The notes under the pieces were generated by a model that was given only the letters and a program-made list of their open reading frames with translations, did no database searches and was not told the origin of the DNA. 64,000 nt of DNA from NCBI GenBank assembly GCA_947455025.1, contig CANGLU010000005.1, positions 16,499 through 80,498 on the forward strand, read 5' to 3'. This stretch comes from Hyphomicrobiales bacterium. Lineage in GTDB: Bacteria; Pseudomonadota; Alphaproteobacteria; Rhizobiales; Beijerinckiaceae. The translations under genes were made by a program, and so were the position numbers. This document shows positions 8,967 to 18,448 of the stretch, one piece after another (within the stretch, counting starts at the first letter, position 1; each line of letters starts with the position of its first letter).

Positions 8967-9785
8967 GTGACGACGGGATCGCGCGAGGTACGAGCCGACA
9001 GCATCTCCTTTGCGACAGCGAAGGTGATGCAAGGCTCGCGCGCGGTTCCGATCGAGACGCCGGTTGAGATCGTCTATGGCACGATCCCCTATGCCGTGAT
9101 GATGGTGACGCCGGACGATATCGAAGATTTTGTCTTCGGCTTCAGCTTCACCGAAGGCGTTATTTCATCGCGTAGCGACATTCGAAGCGTGAAAATTGAA
9201 GCGCATCCGAAAGGCCTGCGCGCGCTGGTTGATCTCGTCCCCGAGCGGCTATCATCGCACCTCTCGCGCCAACGCGCGATGACGGGGCGAACCGGATGCG
9301 GCGTTTGCGGCATTGACGATATCAACGCCCTACCCTCGGCGTCCGAGCGCGTGGCACAAGGACCCTATATCGAAATAAAAGCCATTCACCGCGCTGTGAG
9401 TGAATTAGGTGCGCACCAGCCGCTTAATGACGTTACGCGTGCCGTCCACGCCGCCGCATGGTGCGACCCATCGGGCAGCGTACTCATGGCCCGCGAGGAT
9501 GTTGGCCGCCACAATGCGCTGGATAAGCTGATCGGTAGCGCTCTGCGCCAGAGCATTGATCCGCAATTGGGTTTTATTCTGATTACCAGCCGATGCTCGT
9601 ATGAAATGGTTGAAAAGGCAGCGTCGTTTGGCGTCGCCACGCTTATTGCCGTTTCAGCCCCCACAAGCCTTGCCATTGAGCGCGCAGAAGCGCTTGGCAT
9701 TACGCTTTACGCCATAGCCCGCGCCGATGGCGCAACCCATTTTACGGGCCATATGCCCGACCTCATTCTGGAGAAATGCGCATGA
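8967..9785 (+). CDS. fdhD: Formate dehydrogenase sulfurtransferase FdhD (FdsC)
   Basis: A 272-aa FdhD-family protein with the two sulfur-carrying cysteines in GRTGCGVCGIDD (C111 and C114) and the conserved REDVGRHNALDK and ITSRCSYEM segments. The family binds bis-MGD and supplies the sulfido ligand to the molybdenum of formate dehydrogenase before cofactor insertion. It starts with GTG at 8967, preceded by GCGAGG, 10 bp after fdsA, and overlaps fdsD by 4 bp, matching the fdsGBACD order. Confidence 0.94.
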   Translation: MTTGSREVRADSISFATAKVMQGSRAVPIETPVEIVYGTIPYAVMMVTPDDIEDFVFGFSFTEGVISSRSDIRSVKIEAHPKGLRALVDLVPERLSSHLSRQRAMTGRTGCGVCGIDDINALPSASERVAQGPYIEIKAIHRAVSELGAHQPLNDVTRAVHAAAWCDPSGSVLMAREDVGRHNALDKLIGSALRQSIDPQLGFILITSRCSYEMVEKAASFGVATLIAVSAPTSLAIERAEALGITLYAIARADGATHFTGHMPDLILEKCA

Positions 9786-10018
9786 GCACTGCAACGCACG
9801 AAACCGTGATCGGCCCCGTTAAGCTTGTCAAAATGGCAAACCAAATGGGCGATTTCTTCAAGAGCTATCCGGAAGCGGAAGGCGTGGAAGGCATTCGCGA
9901 GCATATCGCGAAATTCTGGAACCGGAAAATGCGCGAGGAGCTCTTCGCCTATATTGATGCCACTCCAGACTCTGGCATGACCCCTTTGGTTGCAAAAGCC
10001 GTTGCTAAGCTGCGCTAA
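9782..10018 (+). CDS. fdsD: NAD-dependent formate dehydrogenase delta subunit
   Basis: A small 78-aa protein with the FdsD pattern: an MANQMGDFFKSYP helix near residue 20, IREHIAKFWNRKMR, and a C-terminal LVAKAVAKL. FdsD is needed for assembly or activity of the Fds complex and has no cofactor motifs. The ATG at 9782 is preferred because GGAGAA ends 6 bp before it; an in-frame ATG at 9776 would abut the ribosome-binding site. It is the last gene of the operon and converges on the HPP gene 14 bp away. Confidence 0.9.
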   Translation: MSTATHETVIGPVKLVKMANQMGDFFKSYPEAEGVEGIREHIAKFWNRKMREELFAYIDATPDSGMTPLVAKAVAKLR

Positions 10019-10032
10019 AACCAGCTTGGCCC

Positions 10033-10566
10033 TTAATCGGCTTTAACCAAACGCCCTTTGAGCGAATGAAATCCAATCGCTGCCAATACAAGTGTTAGCG
10101 ACGAGAGGAAAACGGGATTAAACGCAAAGGCAAACCCTAAATCTTTAATCGGCGCACCTGATAACACGGCCGTCAGTGCGACAGCGCCGCCAGGCGGATG
10201 CAAAGAACGCGACAGCGCCATCCCCGAGATAGCCGCAAACACCGCCAATGCGGCTGCGATTTCAATTTGCGGTATAAAGCGAGCACAAATCACGCCAACA
10301 AGCGCGCTCGCCACATTGCCAATGACGACATTCCAAGGCCGTGCCAAAGGACTCTGAGGCAAACAAAATACGATGACAGCCGACGCCCCCATTGGCGCAA
10401 CAAGCGGCAAGGAGGCCAAAAGGCTACCGGTCATAACCAGATTCAAACCCGCAATCAGGCCAATAGCAGCCAAAGCACCGAACGCTGCCAAAACATGCTC
10501 CCGATGATTCGGAGAAGCCGGATGGGGTCCAATCACATTCCATATTTTTCGCATCAGCCGACCCAC
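10033..10566 (-). CDS. HPP-family integral membrane protein
   Basis: A 177-aa protein with about four to five hydrophobic segments and the signature SLHPPGGAVALT near residue 120 that names the HPP family. Some family members have been linked to nitrite transport in plastids and cyanobacteria, but bacterial roles are mostly unassigned. It lies between the fds operon and the flagellar genes with no obvious partner. The substrate is not predicted. Confidence 0.8.
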   Translation of the reverse strand: MGRLMRKIWNVIGPHPASPNHREHVLAAFGALAAIGLIAGLNLVMTGSLLASLPLVAPMGASAVIVFCLPQSPLARPWNVVIGNVASALVGVICARFIPQIEIAAALAVFAAISGMALSRSLHPPGGAVALTAVLSGAPIKDLGFAFAFNPVFLSSLTLVLAAIGFHSLKGRLVKAD

Positions 10567-10833
10567 GATTGCGTTAACAGACTTTCTAACTCACATACTG
10601 TTCTTATCAAAATACCAAGCGATACGCCAAGGCAAACCCATCGCAAATTTTTTAAAATTCTAACGTCTCACTTATAGGCCCGTTAACCCTAGAACGACCA
10701 ATCGGGCAAAGTCATGTTACCCTTTAAAATTGTACACTTTTTCCGAAGTAAATTTTTATAGCCACAATTTAGACGGGAAATAGATCACTCAGAAGAGTTG
10801 ATCCACGTTCCTATTAACCAGAAGGTAATTTCC

Positions 10834-12033
10834 ATGTCTATTTCACTTTCCGCCGGTATGCGCGGCGCTCTCTCGACGCTCCAAAGCAATCAGCAACTCG
10901 TCCAGCAAGCTCAGCTGCGCCTTGCAACGGGCAAGCGGGTTAGCTCGGCTCTCGATAATCCAAGCAGCTATTTCCGGGCGCAAAACCTAACAAGCCGCGC
11001 CAGCGATCTGCAAAACCTCATGGATGACATGACTCAGGCGTCATCCGTTATGCAGGCAACCAGCAAGGGCTTGGATTCGGTTAAGTCATTGATTGATGCT
11101 GCGAAAGGTCTGGTTGGTAAAGCCAGTCAGTCCGGCCAGAACAACACCTTAACCGGAACGTTGACGACAGCCCTTAAAGCAACTGATTTAGTAGCGGGTA
11201 CGGCTGGTGCCGGAATTGTCGGCATGACCATTGGTAAGAAACTCAGCCTGACGGTTGACGGCGGTACGGCGGTTGACGCGATTACTCTTTCGGCAACTTC
11301 TACCGTTCAGGACGTGATCGACGGCATTAACACCAATACAACTTTAAATCCTAAGGGTAACGGAACGGCGATTAAGGCTTCTCTTGTAGGTGGAAATCTC
11401 CAGATTACGTCCACATCAGGTAAAACAGTCAGCCTTTCTTCGGATGACAGCGATACTAATCTCCAACTTCTCTTGGGAACCAAAACGAACGAAGGCAATG
11501 CGGTTGCTGCAGCGGGAACAGATTTCGTCGACACAACACGCAAATCAATTTCATCTCAATTCGACGACATTTTGAAACAGATTGATCAAACCATTCAAGA
11601 TTCAAGCTATGGTGGCATTAATTTGCTGCAGGGCCAAGATTTGAAGGTGACCTTTAACGAAACGGGAACCAGCTCGATTTCGGTCAAGAGCGTCAACTAT
11701 ACGGCAAATGGTGAGTTGGGCGTCGCGAACTCAACGCATAGCTTCATCAGCAATGATGACGTTGACGTGGCTTCCGCCAATTTAAAACGTGCCTCCGACA
11801 AAATCGCCGCACAATCGGCGGTGTTTGCTGCAAACCAGACCGTTATTCAGAACCGTTCGTCCTTCACCAAAAATCTTGTCGATACGTTGAATGCTGGTTC
11901 GGACAGCTTAACGGCCGCAGATCAGAACCAAGAGTCGGCGAACTTGCTGGCGCTTAATACCCAACAGCAATTGGCGCAATCAACCTTGTCGCTCGCCTCG
12001 CAGGCTAACGCCGCAATCACGCGTTTGTTCTAA
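10834..12033 (+). CDS. Flagellin
   Basis: A 399-aa flagellin. The N-terminal D0/D1 part (MSISLSAGMRGALSTLQSN, then the RLATGKRVSSALDNP motif) and the C-terminal helix ending in NAAITRLF are conserved. The middle, about residues 110-240, is a Thr/Ser/Gly-rich variable region containing a flagellin-hook-IN-like segment. The export signal is N-terminal and uncleaved. The start at 10834 has AGAAGG upstream; the frame could extend 12 codons further but without support. The 267 bp upstream of it are AT-rich, with no promoter I can assign confidently. The neighbours flbT and flaF regulate and assist flagellin production. Confidence 0.93.
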   Translation: MSISLSAGMRGALSTLQSNQQLVQQAQLRLATGKRVSSALDNPSSYFRAQNLTSRASDLQNLMDDMTQASSVMQATSKGLDSVKSLIDAAKGLVGKASQSGQNNTLTGTLTTALKATDLVAGTAGAGIVGMTIGKKLSLTVDGGTAVDAITLSATSTVQDVIDGINTNTTLNPKGNGTAIKASLVGGNLQITSTSGKTVSLSSDDSDTNLQLLLGTKTNEGNAVAAAGTDFVDTTRKSISSQFDDILKQIDQTIQDSSYGGINLLQGQDLKVTFNETGTSSISVKSVNYTANGELGVANSTHSFISNDDVDVASANLKRASDKIAAQSAVFAANQTVIQNRSSFTKNLVDTLNAGSDSLTAADQNQESANLLALNTQQQLAQSTLSLASQANAAITRLF

Positions 12034-12111
12034 GCGTTATTGGTACATTTTATCTTTTATATCTTACGTTAGGGAATATTCATCATTCCTTAAATCGTTT
12101 CTTAGAAAATG

Positions 12112-12145
12112 GAGAGGTCCAGAGCAATCGGGGCCTCTCTTTTTT
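12112..12145 (+). terminator. Rho-independent terminator after the flagellin gene
   Basis: GAGAGGTCC at 12112-12120 pairs with GGGCCTCTC at 12131-12139 (9 bp including one G-T) around a 10-nt loop, followed directly by six T residues. It should end the flagellin transcript before flbT. Confidence 0.85.
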
Positions 12146-12166
12146 AATACGGAAAAGGATTACGCC

Positions 12167-12607
12167 GTGGCGCTTAAAGTAGAACTCAAGCCCCATGAGA
12201 AAATCGTTGTCGGATCCGTCATTATTCAAAATGGCGATACCCGAGCTCGGCTACTGATCGAAGGTGAAGCGGCCATTTTGCGCGAACGCGATATTATCGG
12301 CGCATCAGAGGCAGAAAGCCCAGCAAAGCGGATCTATTTTGTCCTGCAGCTGATGTATCTCGATCAAGATGTCGTCGCCCATAAAAATGCCTTTATTGAA
12401 CTCATCGATGCGTTCATGCAGGCAGCCCCGAGCGCGTGGCCCATCATTTCAAAAATCACCGATCATGTGATCTCCGGCGACATCTATCGCGCCATCAAAG
12501 CGACACGTGCTTTGATCGACTATGAAGAGGAAATTACCCATCATGAACTACGCGTTGAACGTTTACCAAAAGACAGCTCAAACGGGAACGAGCCAAAGGC
12601 AGCTTGA
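12167..12607 (+). CDS. flbT: Flagellar biosynthesis repressor FlbT
   Basis: A 146-aa FlbT-family protein with the conserved RIYFVLQLMYL segment near residue 60 and the C-terminal IKATRALIDYEEE. In Caulobacter and rhizobia FlbT acts post-transcriptionally on flagellin mRNA, coupling its stability to assembly. The start is GTG at 12167 with AAGGAT upstream. It overlaps flaF by 65 bp in another frame if flaF begins at 12543, an overlap that suggests coupled translation. Confidence 0.92.
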   Translation: MALKVELKPHEKIVVGSVIIQNGDTRARLLIEGEAAILRERDIIGASEAESPAKRIYFVLQLMYLDQDVVAHKNAFIELIDAFMQAAPSAWPIISKITDHVISGDIYRAIKATRALIDYEEEITHHELRVERLPKDSSNGNEPKAA

Positions 12608-12920
12608 AGCCACGTTGCTCATGAAATCCGCTACAAGGCTCAAAGCGATTCGCGATCACTGGGATAGTGCTCAAAGCGATCTTGAGCCGGCACTTGCTTA
12701 TAACCGGACCTTATGGACCATCCTATCGACGGCAGCCACTGAGCATGATTCCCAGTTGCCTGCAGATTTGAAGCGAAACATTGCTCTGATTGCCATCTTC
12801 ATTTTTAATCGTTCATTAGATCTACAAATTGATCCAAAAGCATCCGATCTTGACGCATTGATCGATATTAATCGCTCGATTGCGCAGGGCCTATCGGTTG
12901 AACCGGCGGAGGCTGCCTAA
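12543..12920 (+). CDS. flaF: Flagellar biosynthesis regulator FlaF
   Basis: A 125-aa FlaF-family protein starting MNYALNVYQKTAQ, with NRTLWTILSTAA near residue 55 and AIFIFNRSLDL near residue 82, both typical of the family. FlaF is required for flagellin secretion or translation and acts in opposition to FlbT in alphaproteobacteria. I chose the ATG at 12543 over the frame's first ATG at 12522 because the family begins this way and AGAGGAAA lies upstream. It converges on flgL with a 19-bp gap. Confidence 0.9.
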   Translation: MNYALNVYQKTAQTGTSQRQLEATLLMKSATRLKAIRDHWDSAQSDLEPALAYNRTLWTILSTAATEHDSQLPADLKRNIALIAIFIFNRSLDLQIDPKASDLDALIDINRSIAQGLSVEPAEAA

Positions 12921-12939
12921 TCGGCAACGGAACAACCTG

Positions 12940-14471
12940 TTAAAGATAATCAACCAACGACATTTTCATCAAGCGCGATGTCACTTGATAGGCCACCTGC
13001 AACTGCGTTTGCAGGGCGGTTAGTTCTGTTGCGGCCTGTTCCGGCGTGATGCTGGTCTTTGAATCAAAGGCCTGCTGCAACAAGGCCTTATAGGAGGTCT
13101 GATTGCTGCTTTCTGATTTGACAGCTCTTTGGGCAGAAGTTAGCGAGGCTGTAATGGCTTGCAGGTCCGCGTGACCGGTAGTGACTTGCGCGCTCGACCG
13201 CGATACTAAATCCGAAAATTGTGCATTGGCTAATGTCTCATCGGTCGTTGATGTGGAAGAAACCGCCGCTGCTGCCAAGGCTGCGAGTGTTTCAGCAATA
13301 CCTTTTTCGTTTCCTCTTACGCCAATACCAACACTGACGCCTTCGCCAATAAGGCTAGAGACATCTTGCCTTGGATCTCCGCCTGCATTGGCATCCGTGC
13401 CGCTATACCATGCGACAGTCCTCGTACCATTGGCTTGCGCGTCCGTGGAAAATGCGGTTGCCGATGTCAAACTCCCGTCTGGGCCGGGAAGAATTCTCTG
13501 GGGTGGATTGACGGTAGAACTTGAGAAAAAATCCGTCGCCTGCTTAACCGCAGACCCATTAAACAGTTGGACATTGGCCACTTGCTTAAGGGCCGTCGTC
13601 AATGCCGTTTGAAAATTTGCGGCTGTATCGGCGCCGGTAGCCCCTATGGCAAAGGTTCCATTTGTATTGCTCGTTCCCGCCGTCATCACCAAGGGCGTTG
13701 ATGTACCATCAGGGAGATTTAAAATGATGGTAACGGTCTCACCCGAATGAGGGACGCCCGCTGAAAAATCGGCGGTCATGGTCGGAGGCAACGCACTTCC
13801 AAGCGCCGCCGATCCTTGTGAAAAGGTTGAGGAGACGCTTTTAATCGACATCCCAAAGGGTAGACCAGAAGCCGGCGATGAAAGCGAAACCTGTGCCCTA
13901 CTGCCCGTAATTGTCATTCGTCCCAAACCATCAGTGCCTAGGTCCGCCGATTGCCGTTCGGAAACCAATTTCGACAAGCCATCTTTTCCCGCCGAAACAT
14001 CGCCGTTTAAGAGTGTATCAACATCTTCCGCAGGGGGGGGGAGGTATTCGCTCCGCCAAAAATATAGCCATTGACCCCACGTGTGTTCACATAGCCCAAA
14101 AGCGAGGTTAGGAGCGACTTCAATTGCGCTTGTCGGGAGGAACGCCCCGCGGCATCGCTCGAATTAATGGCTGCCAAAGGACCCGTTTTCGTGGCATTCG
14201 CAGCGTCTGACAACGCAGACACAGCATTGATCGAGGTTGTCAAATCGATGCCGACTGAAACAATCGATTCAGAAAACATGTCACACGCGCTTAGTCGCGA
14301 TTGGAGATCGAGGGTTTGATATACATTGCCGCCAAGTCCTGAATTGGTAGTAGCAATTTTACCTGTTGCGAGCTGAACCGACTTGGCATTCAAATCATCG
14401 TGAATTTTAGCCAATGTCTGGGGAACCCAACCCGACCATGAACCGCCTAACCCCGTACCTGAAATGCTCAT
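12940..14471 (-). pseudogene. flgL: Flagellar hook-filament junction protein FlgL, frameshifted in a homopolymer
   Basis: Two minus-strand frames together encode one FlgL-like protein. The N-terminal part (14471-14007) starts MSISGTGLGGSW and contains SVQLATGKI and GYIFGGANTSPP. The C-terminal part (to 12940) ends in a flagellin-like helix with LTALQTQLQVAYQVTSRLMKMSL. The break lies in nine consecutive C residues on the coding strand (G9 at 14033-14041). One extra C, or two fewer, joins the frames through PAEDVDTLLNGDVSAGKDG with no stop, giving about 510 aa. FlgL joins hook and filament. With nine C residues the product ends about 8 residues past the tract. This is a phase-variable gene, a true null or a sequencing error. 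It is third in flgE-flgK-flgL. Confidence 0.85.
14033..14041. repeat. Nine-base mononucleotide G tract inside flgL
   Basis: Nine G on the plus strand (nine C on the coding strand) fall exactly where the flgL frame breaks. Tracts of this length are classic slippage sites and also classic assembly-error sites. Confidence 0.95.
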
Positions 14472-14483
14472 GATCGGCCTCCG

Positions 14484-16295
14484 TTACATTTGCATCAATA
14501 CCGTGAACATTTCACGGACGGTTGTCATGACCTTGGCATTCGCTGCGTAAACATTTTGTAGCGCCGTCAAATTGGTTAATTCCTGATCCATATTCACGCC
14601 GGAGGCTTGACTGAAACGGCTTTGGATCGAGGAAAGAACCACCGATTGACTGCTATCCAAGGAGGTAATCCGATTGATCATATTGGCTTGCGATTGATAA
14701 ACTTGCTTCACCAAAGTCGCGACCTGTGAAGTGTTACCGACCGACAACCCCGATTCCGGATGCACCTCAATAGCTTGCGTGTTGAATTGTAAAACGAGAG
14801 CATTCACCCGCGTTGAATCACCCGATGAAGCAATCCCCGTTGCATCGGCCAAGGCAGACGGCTTAGCGGTTAGAGCTGGATTAATCTGTAACCGTGCAGC
14901 AATTCCGATCCGTTGATCCTTGCCGTCCAATGAACCTGTATAAGGTAAACCCGTTGCTGAATCGGTATATACGGGAAGGGCATTGCCCTGCCCTTGAATT
15001 TGCATATTGGTAACTGAAGCGGAAAGCGACATTACGGATGCAGGCGATGACGCCGTAAATGACACAGTATTCGAAGTCGATGAAACATTTATACCCGCAC
15101 CCATCGCATTCAGACCGGCTTGGATATCGGATACGGCCGTTGCCATTCCGCCAGAGAACCTAACCCCGATGACTTTGTCGTCAGGGTCGGCGGTGGCGCT
15201 ATCGGCAAGCGGCAATTTGGATGCATCATCAACGCGAACAAGGTTAACTTTGTGAACAGCCCCCGAATGATCCGTAAATGTAAGCGCCATCCGATTACCG
15301 GATTGAATACCCGTGGTATCAAGCGACAGGCCACCCGTCACCGCTGACGATGAGACCGAACGGTTTGATAGGGCAAGCGACAGCCCGGCCCCGATATCGT
15401 CTAATTGTGATTGGGCGCTCGGTAATATTTTATCCCTCAAATCGACAAGCCCGCCAATCTGTCCGCCCAAAGACGCATCACCGGAAAGAAGATCAATCGT
15501 TGCACCGTTTCCGGAAAGCGTAATGGAACCAACGCCGCTTTGGCCAGACACGGCGGAATAGAGGTTGGTTGGCGAAAGCGGCGCATGAGAATTGAAGGCT
15601 AAGCTAGACGCCTGTGAACCTGTTACCAATGAGGTACCATTACGGGTCGCTATGTCGACACTGCCGTCGGGCTGCTCATTTACCGTTATGGCCAACATAT
15701 TCAACAATTGTGAAAGGGTGGCGTCACGATTGTCGAGCAGATCCAAATTTTTCTGTGGTCCTGCCGCCTTAATCCTCGAATTAAGCGTGGCCAATTGATT
15801 GAGAAGCGTATTGGCCTGCGTAACGGACTGTGAAATGGCCTCTTCGGTGTTGCTTCGTAAATTTTGTAGACCATTAGACATAGAGCCAAGCTTTTGGGCT
15901 ACATCTGAGGCGGCCGATAAAACGCTTGATTGCTCAACGTTGCCCGACGGATTATTTTGCAAGGTATTTAGTGCATTTTTAAAATTGTCCATGCTTGAGG
16001 AAAGCTGCGACGTACTGCTTGGATCACCATAGATTCCGTCAAGCTGCTTTGTGTAAGCGGCTTGAATGCTTGTATATCCTGATGCACTTGTTTCGGACCA
16101 TAATTGCTTCTGAACGTAGGAATCAAGGACACGTTGAACATTGGATGTTAATCCGTTTCCATTTTGCCCCACATATTCACGACGTACATAACCCGGCTGA
16201 TTGGCTCCCGCGACATTTTGCGAAACCACGGATAGGGCATCTTGTGTATGGTTTAACCCATTAAAGGCATTCGATAGTGCTCCAAATAAATCCAT
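14484..16295 (-). CDS. flgK: Flagellar hook-associated protein 1
   Basis: A 603-aa protein. The N-terminus has the rod/hook-type motif ALSVVSQNVAGANQPGYVRR near residue 19, and the C-terminus has NLTALQNVYAANAKVMTTVREMF, both characteristic of FlgK. It forms the first junction ring between hook and filament and is exported by the flagellar type III system without a cleaved signal. The centre is rich in Ser, Thr, Gly and Asp. The gene lies 28 bp after flgE and 12 bp before flgL, consistent with one transcript. Confidence 0.94.
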   Translation of the reverse strand: MDLFGALSNAFNGLNHTQDALSVVSQNVAGANQPGYVRREYVGQNGNGLTSNVQRVLDSYVQKQLWSETSASGYTSIQAAYTKQLDGIYGDPSSTSQLSSSMDNFKNALNTLQNNPSGNVEQSSVLSAASDVAQKLGSMSNGLQNLRSNTEEAISQSVTQANTLLNQLATLNSRIKAAGPQKNLDLLDNRDATLSQLLNMLAITVNEQPDGSVDIATRNGTSLVTGSQASSLAFNSHAPLSPTNLYSAVSGQSGVGSITLSGNGATIDLLSGDASLGGQIGGLVDLRDKILPSAQSQLDDIGAGLSLALSNRSVSSSAVTGGLSLDTTGIQSGNRMALTFTDHSGAVHKVNLVRVDDASKLPLADSATADPDDKVIGVRFSGGMATAVSDIQAGLNAMGAGINVSSTSNTVSFTASSPASVMSLSASVTNMQIQGQGNALPVYTDSATGLPYTGSLDGKDQRIGIAARLQINPALTAKPSALADATGIASSGDSTRVNALVLQFNTQAIEVHPESGLSVGNTSQVATLVKQVYQSQANMINRITSLDSSQSVVLSSIQSRFSQASGVNMDQELTNLTALQNVYAANAKVMTTVREMFTVLMQM

Positions 16296-16323
16296 GGCGT
16301 CCTGCTCTTATTTTAAAAACCTA

Positions 16324-17667
16324 TCAGCGGATGACATTCACCGCTTCCGTCATCATTTGCTGAGCCGCTGTGATAACTTTCGCGTTGGCGGAATAGGCTT
16401 GCTGAGTTGCAATCATCAGGCTGAATTCTTGCGAAATATCGGCATTTGAGGCTTCAAGGCCACCAACCAGAATATTGGAATCGCCCGCGCCATAAATTGG
16501 ATCGCCCGATTGATCAGATTGCTGATAAACGCCACCATCCAAACGCTTTAATGCTTGGCCGCCATTGAATTTCGCAACCGCAATGTCGGCAACGGGCTGT
16601 TGCAAGCCGTTCGAATATTGCGCATAGACGCGCCCTTTGTCGCCAAAATAAACACCCGTCAGTGAAGCTGATGAATAGCCATCTTGCGCAATATTTGTTG
16701 TTCTGAATTGACCCGACGTATCGCCATATTGTGACATGCCAGTAAAATCGACAGCAATCGATCCCAGCGATGTACCGTCAATTGATAACCCGGAAATGGT
16801 TACTTTCGGCGTTGCCGGAACCGTCATATTTCCGCTGTTGTCGAATTGAAAATTTTGTAAAAATGTCCATTTGGGGCTTGTTCCATTAGCCTTGCTATCA
16901 TTCTCATAATAGAGATCATATGTATTGGACGCGTTCTTTACCCATCGCGTTTGTAGCGTAGCAGGCGTACCCTTAGCATCGTATACGGTGACCGAACCGC
17001 CAGCAATTGAGGCATTCAGCAAGGTGCTCTCATTATTGGCCGAATAGGTCGTAGCAACCACGGGCGGAGTGGCGGTTAAGTTTGTGGCTACACCGGCTGG
17101 TAAAGCGTTTGCCGTGTTCGCTGGATTAGAAGGTGTTGAGGGTAAATTGCCCTGATAGGTGATCGTGGAAGTTGCCTTGGGTGCCATATCGCCTGTTGGC
17201 AATTGGATTGTCGTTGGCACACCTGAATTGGCCATACCCGATGTAGGATCCACGGTATAACCCATGAGGTAATACCCTGCCCCATTAACAAGGTTTTTAT
17301 TTTTATCGAGAGCAAAATCACCCCGCCGGGTAAAATAGGGAGATGACCCAAACGAAGAAGCGCCCGATGTGGTTGTTGTCCTTTGACTGGTCGCAAAATA
17401 GCCATCACCAGATAGAGCAATGTTGGAGTTAATTCCCGTCGATTTAAAAGCTCCTGCGACCGAGTTTGTCGCGAGTGAACTCGCATTTACGCCGCCCGTA
17501 ATTCGAGCGCTCAAACTCAAATCTGGAATCATATCCTCAAAACTTGTATCGATCCGCTTATAGCCAATCGTCTGCGAGTTCGCGATGTTGCCAGAAATAT
17601 TTTCAAGCGCGAAGGCCTGCGCCGACATACCCGAAACAGCCGTTTGCATTGCTCCAAAAATACCCAT
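16324..17667 (-). CDS. flgE: Flagellar hook protein FlgE
   Basis: A 447-aa protein with N-terminal MGIFGAMQTAVSGMSAQ, the SGNIANSQTIGYKR motif near residue 26, and the C-terminal QEFSLMIATQQAYSANAKVI helix of hook proteins. FlgE polymerises into the curved hook. The ATG at 17667 is chosen because GGAG sits 6 bp upstream; a GTG at 17679 lies inside that ribosome-binding region. It heads the minus-strand flgE-flgK-flgL set. Confidence 0.94.
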   Translation of the reverse strand: MGIFGAMQTAVSGMSAQAFALENISGNIANSQTIGYKRIDTSFEDMIPDLSLSARITGGVNASSLATNSVAGAFKSTGINSNIALSGDGYFATSQRTTTTSGASSFGSSPYFTRRGDFALDKNKNLVNGAGYYLMGYTVDPTSGMANSGVPTTIQLPTGDMAPKATSTITYQGNLPSTPSNPANTANALPAGVATNLTATPPVVATTYSANNESTLLNASIAGGSVTVYDAKGTPATLQTRWVKNASNTYDLYYENDSKANGTSPKWTFLQNFQFDNSGNMTVPATPKVTISGLSIDGTSLGSIAVDFTGMSQYGDTSGQFRTTNIAQDGYSSASLTGVYFGDKGRVYAQYSNGLQQPVADIAVAKFNGGQALKRLDGGVYQQSDQSGDPIYGAGDSNILVGGLEASNADISQEFSLMIATQQAYSANAKVITAAQQMMTEAVNVIR

Positions 17668-17813
17668 TTTATGCTCCACTGCCTATGCCAATGATGCTGT
17701 TGCAGCTTAAAGCGCCACAACAGGTTCAAAGGAGCCAACGCAAGCGACATGCCACCATAAAGATGTTGTATTTACGTGATAAAATTTGCTCGTAATTTAG
17801 TGACCCGGCAAAA

Positions 17814-17833
17814 TTGCACCCCTTAGGGGGCAA
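17814..17833 (-). terminator. Possible terminator hairpin after the SixA-type phosphatase
   Basis: TTGC-A-CCCC at 17814-17822 pairs with GGGGGCAA at 17826-17833 across a TTA loop, with one bulged A. On the minus strand the hairpin is followed by TTTTG, a short U tract. It lies 14 bp past the stop of the phosphatase gene. Confidence 0.4.
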
Positions 17834-17846
17834 AAAATGCCTAGCT

Positions 17847-18362
17847 CTATTCGCCTTGGTCGCGCTCCGGCGTACGGAAGCGTTCGAGCCGCGCCGAACG
17901 CACGGCGAGGTCAGACCAATGATCGATGTCGCAGTCCAAAACGACAATGCCCGCCGTTGGCATATGCTCCCGCAAACGTGCCAATTCGTAGCGGTCGCCA
18001 TACCCTATCAGCTCCTGCGCGAGATCGTGGAGTGAGGGATTATGCCCAACGAGAATGAGCGTCGCGACCCGATCGGGGATGGATTGCACCAAGCGTAAGA
18101 CAAGATCCGATGAGGCGAGATACAAGGCCTTATCATAACGGACGTCCACATCGCCCAACGCCGGCTTGGCCTCGTCCCATGTCATTTTGGTACGCAAGGC
18201 AGGCGAGACAAGCGCCATATCGGGAAGAATATGTTCTGAAGCGAGATAGGCGCCCACGCCTGCGCTATCGCGCATGCCACGCGCGGTCAGGCCTCGATCA
18301 AAATCAGGCGCCGCATCATGGGGTACCGCTTTTCCGTGGCGAAATAAAATTAATCGACGCAT
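17847..18362 (-). CDS. SixA-type histidine phosphatase
   Basis: A 171-aa histidine-phosphatase-superfamily protein with the catalytic RHGKA at residues 8-12, LTARG near 26, and the second histidine in LVGHNPSLHDLAQ near 106. SixA-type enzymes remove phosphate from phosphohistidine proteins or small phosphoesters in the cytoplasm. The genuine substrate here is unknown. It stands alone between flgE and an unrelated membrane protein gene. Confidence 0.8.
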   Translation of the reverse strand: MRRLILFRHGKAVPHDAAPDFDRGLTARGMRDSAGVGAYLASEHILPDMALVSPALRTKMTWDEAKPALGDVDVRYDKALYLASSDLVLRLVQSIPDRVATLILVGHNPSLHDLAQELIGYGDRYELARLREHMPTAGIVVLDCDIDHWSDLAVRSARLERFRTPERDQGE

Positions 18363-18448
18363 GAACCCAAGCTAGGCCAGCCGCGAATAAGCCACAAGTA
18401 GCGTTGTATTCGTTCCACACCCCGTTGAAATAGCTCTTATGAAGGGCC

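Noticed and set aside
10567..10833. Sigma-28 or sigma-54 promoter before flagellin
   Set aside because: No match close enough to TAAA-N15-GCCGATAA or TGGCAC-N5-TTGC was found; only AT-rich sequence is visible.
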